A stretch of 16,825 nucleotides of DNA. It comes from DASVVT01 sp036386415. GTDB lineage: Bacteria; Acidobacteriota; Blastocatellia; Pyrinomonadales; Pyrinomonadaceae. Below, one piece after another: positions 15,432 through 16,825 of this stretch (within the stretch, counting starts at the first letter, position 1; each line of letters begins with the position of its first letter). The notes beneath the pieces are model-generated. The model worked only from the letters and a program-made list of their open reading frames with translations. It ran no database searches and was not told the origin of the DNA. The stretch is from assembly GCA_036386415.1 (NCBI GenBank), contig DASVVT010000021.1, forward strand, positions 1 through 16,825. The letters run 5' to 3'. The translations under genes and the position numbers were made by a program.

Positions 15432-16514
15432 ATGATGCCTGGGCGGTCGGTCTTCATTCGCAGCATGGTTTGTGTGGTCATTGCCTGGTGCGCGCTTTTT
15501 TGTGTGCCCGTAGCTGACGCTCAATCGAGCGTCACGCCAAGGGTGGAAGTGCGTGAGGTGACGGACGAGGCGGACGCTGTGCTCGCTATTCTGGCAAAGA
15601 AGAGGGCGAAGCAGGAGGTCTTAGAGAGCGACTGGCAGCGGCTCTTCTCAAGCGAGGGCTACGTCCGGCTCAAGAAGCGTGAGGCCGAGATGAAACGAGC
15701 CTTCACGGAGGCGGACTTCAAAGCCTTTGTGCTTTCCGATAATCTTTTGAAGCGTGCGCCGCTCCTGAGCGCGACACTTGACGAATGGAAGCGTGCGGAG
15801 GTTGAAAGAACAGCCCGGCGCGCGCTCCTCTACCTGCCGGAAGACGCACGCATCCGCGCGAAAATCTACCCGGTCATCAAGCCCAGAGAGAACAGCTTCG
15901 TCTTTGAGGTGAGCACCGACCCCGCAATCTTTCTCTACCTGGACCCGGCGATCAGCAAGGAGCAGTTTGAGAACACCCTCACGCATGAGCTGCACCACAT
16001 CGGCTACGGGAGCGGCTGCCCTGCCAGGCGAACGACTGAAGAGATCAACAAGCTGCCGCCAAATGTCCGCACGGCCATCGACTGGCTCGGAGCTTTCGGC
16101 GAAGGCTTTGCGATGCTGGCGGCGGCGGGCAGCCCCGACGCTCACCCGCACGCCGCGAGCAAACAGGAAGATCGTGCGCGCTGGGATCGTGACGTGGCGA
16201 ATTTCAACGGCGACCTCAGGCGGTTGGAGAAGTTCTTTCAGGACGTTCTGGCACAGAGGCTCAAAGAGGAAGAGATTAGTCAAACGGCTTTCTCGTTCTT
16301 CGGAGTGCAGGGGCCATGGTATACGGTTGGCTGGAAAATGGCGGTCATCATCGAGAAGAGTTATGGCCGCGCCAGGCTGATCGAGGTCATGTGCGACCAG
16401 AGAAAGCTGCTCTCCACTTATAACGACGCGGCGGCCCTTCATAATCGCTCGCACCGCGATTCGCTCGCCCTCTGGTCATCCCAGCTCATCGAGAGCATCA
16501 ATCGAAAGGGCTAG
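15432..16514 (+). CDS. Exported putative zinc metallopeptidase (DUF5700-like)
   Basis: A 360-residue protein with a clear signal peptide: basic start, hydrophobic core VCVVIAWCALFCV and an A28-D-A30 cleavage site before Q31. The mature part has the zinc-binding motif H185-E186-L-H-H189, and a likely third ligand E224 in GEGFAM, 35 residues after the second histidine, as in gluzincins. The layout resembles the DUF5700 putative peptidases, which lack a known substrate; the family assignment is from memory. Cleavage activity is inferred from the motif. Either of two adjacent ATGs (15432, 15435) may be used; agggggtga at 15414-15422 serves as ribosome binding site. It seems to stand alone. Confidence 0.82.
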   Translation: MMPGRSVFIRSMVCVVIAWCALFCVPVADAQSSVTPRVEVREVTDEADAVLAILAKKRAKQEVLESDWQRLFSSEGYVRLKKREAEMKRAFTEADFKAFVLSDNLLKRAPLLSATLDEWKRAEVERTARRALLYLPEDARIRAKIYPVIKPRENSFVFEVSTDPAIFLYLDPAISKEQFENTLTHELHHIGYGSGCPARRTTEEINKLPPNVRTAIDWLGAFGEGFAMLAAAGSPDAHPHAASKQEDRARWDRDVANFNGDLRRLEKFFQDVLAQRLKEEEISQTAFSFFGVQGPWYTVGWKMAVIIEKSYGRARLIEVMCDQRKLLSTYNDAAALHNRSHRDSLALWSSQLIESINRKG

Positions 16515-16726
16515 CTGATCTGCGGGGCCGGAAATTTTTTTATACGCTCGGGAGTCTTTGTGGTTAAACCTCGCTGTCGGTCTACACACACAGAGACTTC
16601 CGTAATCTTAGGTTAAAACCATCAAGCCTGCCGGGGAAAATCTCATAAGCATTCGAATCATACTCTTCTCACACGGTCTGTCCTCTAGAGCGGTTTTCGT
16701 ATGAATTAACGATGTAAGAGATGAGA
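16515..16726. other. Non-coding stretch, nothing recognised
   Basis: This stretch is clearly more AT-rich than the genes. I see no supported reading frame, RNA gene or convincing terminator; aatttttttat at about 16533-16543 has no stem before it. It is followed by the inverted repeat at 16727-16793. Confidence 0.5.
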
Positions 16727-16793
16727 GTAGGGGCAGGGCTTGTCCCTGCCCGCCGGTCGAACAAAAGCGGGCAGGGACAAGCCCTGCCCCTAC
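16727..16793. repeat. Perfect 27-bp inverted repeat (gggcaggg type)
   Basis: Positions 16727-16753 are the exact reverse complement of 16767-16793, with a 13-base loop. Each arm is itself palindromic: gggcaggg (16731-16738) and ccctgccc (16744-16751) around a 5-base centre. The element can therefore form either one long hairpin or two short ones. It looks like a non-autonomous repeat and not a simple terminator. Confidence 0.85.
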
Positions 16794-16825
16794 AATGTTG
16801 CTGATGCTGGTAAATTCATCTGCAA

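Overview
The window reads as chromosomal DNA from a GC-rich, Gram-negative-type bacterium. Protein style, gene content and the abundance of small intergenic inverted repeats suggest an Acidobacteriota genome, perhaps class Blastocatellia. This placement is an impression from memory, not a search result. No phage, conjugative, CRISPR or autonomous transposase gene is visible.

Layout. Positions 1-495 hold the 3' end of a 23S rRNA gene and a complete 5S rRNA, closed by a strong hairpin terminator. A TgpA-like membrane transglutaminase follows (648-2864). Next comes a probable operon of rimO (S12 methylthiotransferase), pgpA (phosphatidylglycerophosphatase A) and a small acidic, disordered protein (2972-5250). 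The CorA-type metal transporter runs on the minus strand (5373-6377) and is divergent from serA (D-3-phosphoglycerate dehydrogenase, 6676-8268). A 483-base non-coding stretch then carries a 21-base tandem array and a good sigma70-type promoter before a small conserved-looking hypothetical gene (8752-9108).

The second half is accessory: a large exported TPR-CHAT protein (9265-12414), a SnoaL-like protein (12475-12894), a class I SAM methyltransferase (13038-13865), an HXXEE membrane protein (14126-14662), a GNAT acetyltransferase (14750-15166) and an exported HExxH putative metallopeptidase (15432-16514). These genes all read on the plus strand, mostly with their own ribosome binding sites. 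They do not form an obvious pathway together.

The most unusual content is between the genes. Many of the larger spacers carry inverted-repeat elements of different sequence but similar design. Three are built from heptamers (546-641, 4316-4388, 5254-5393). One is a 21-mer array with a switched-orientation left flank (8359-8606). Two are hairpins of the cgcaaag type (6474-6548, 12911-12983). One is a nested, almost mirror-symmetric REP-pair element whose two small hairpins differ by compensatory base pairs (13907-14106). The last is a 27-base perfect inverted repeat (16727-16793). Two genes, rimO and corA, take their stop codons from inside the heptamer arrays. No new enzymatic system is clearly visible. 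The repeat landscape is the best candidate for something under-described.
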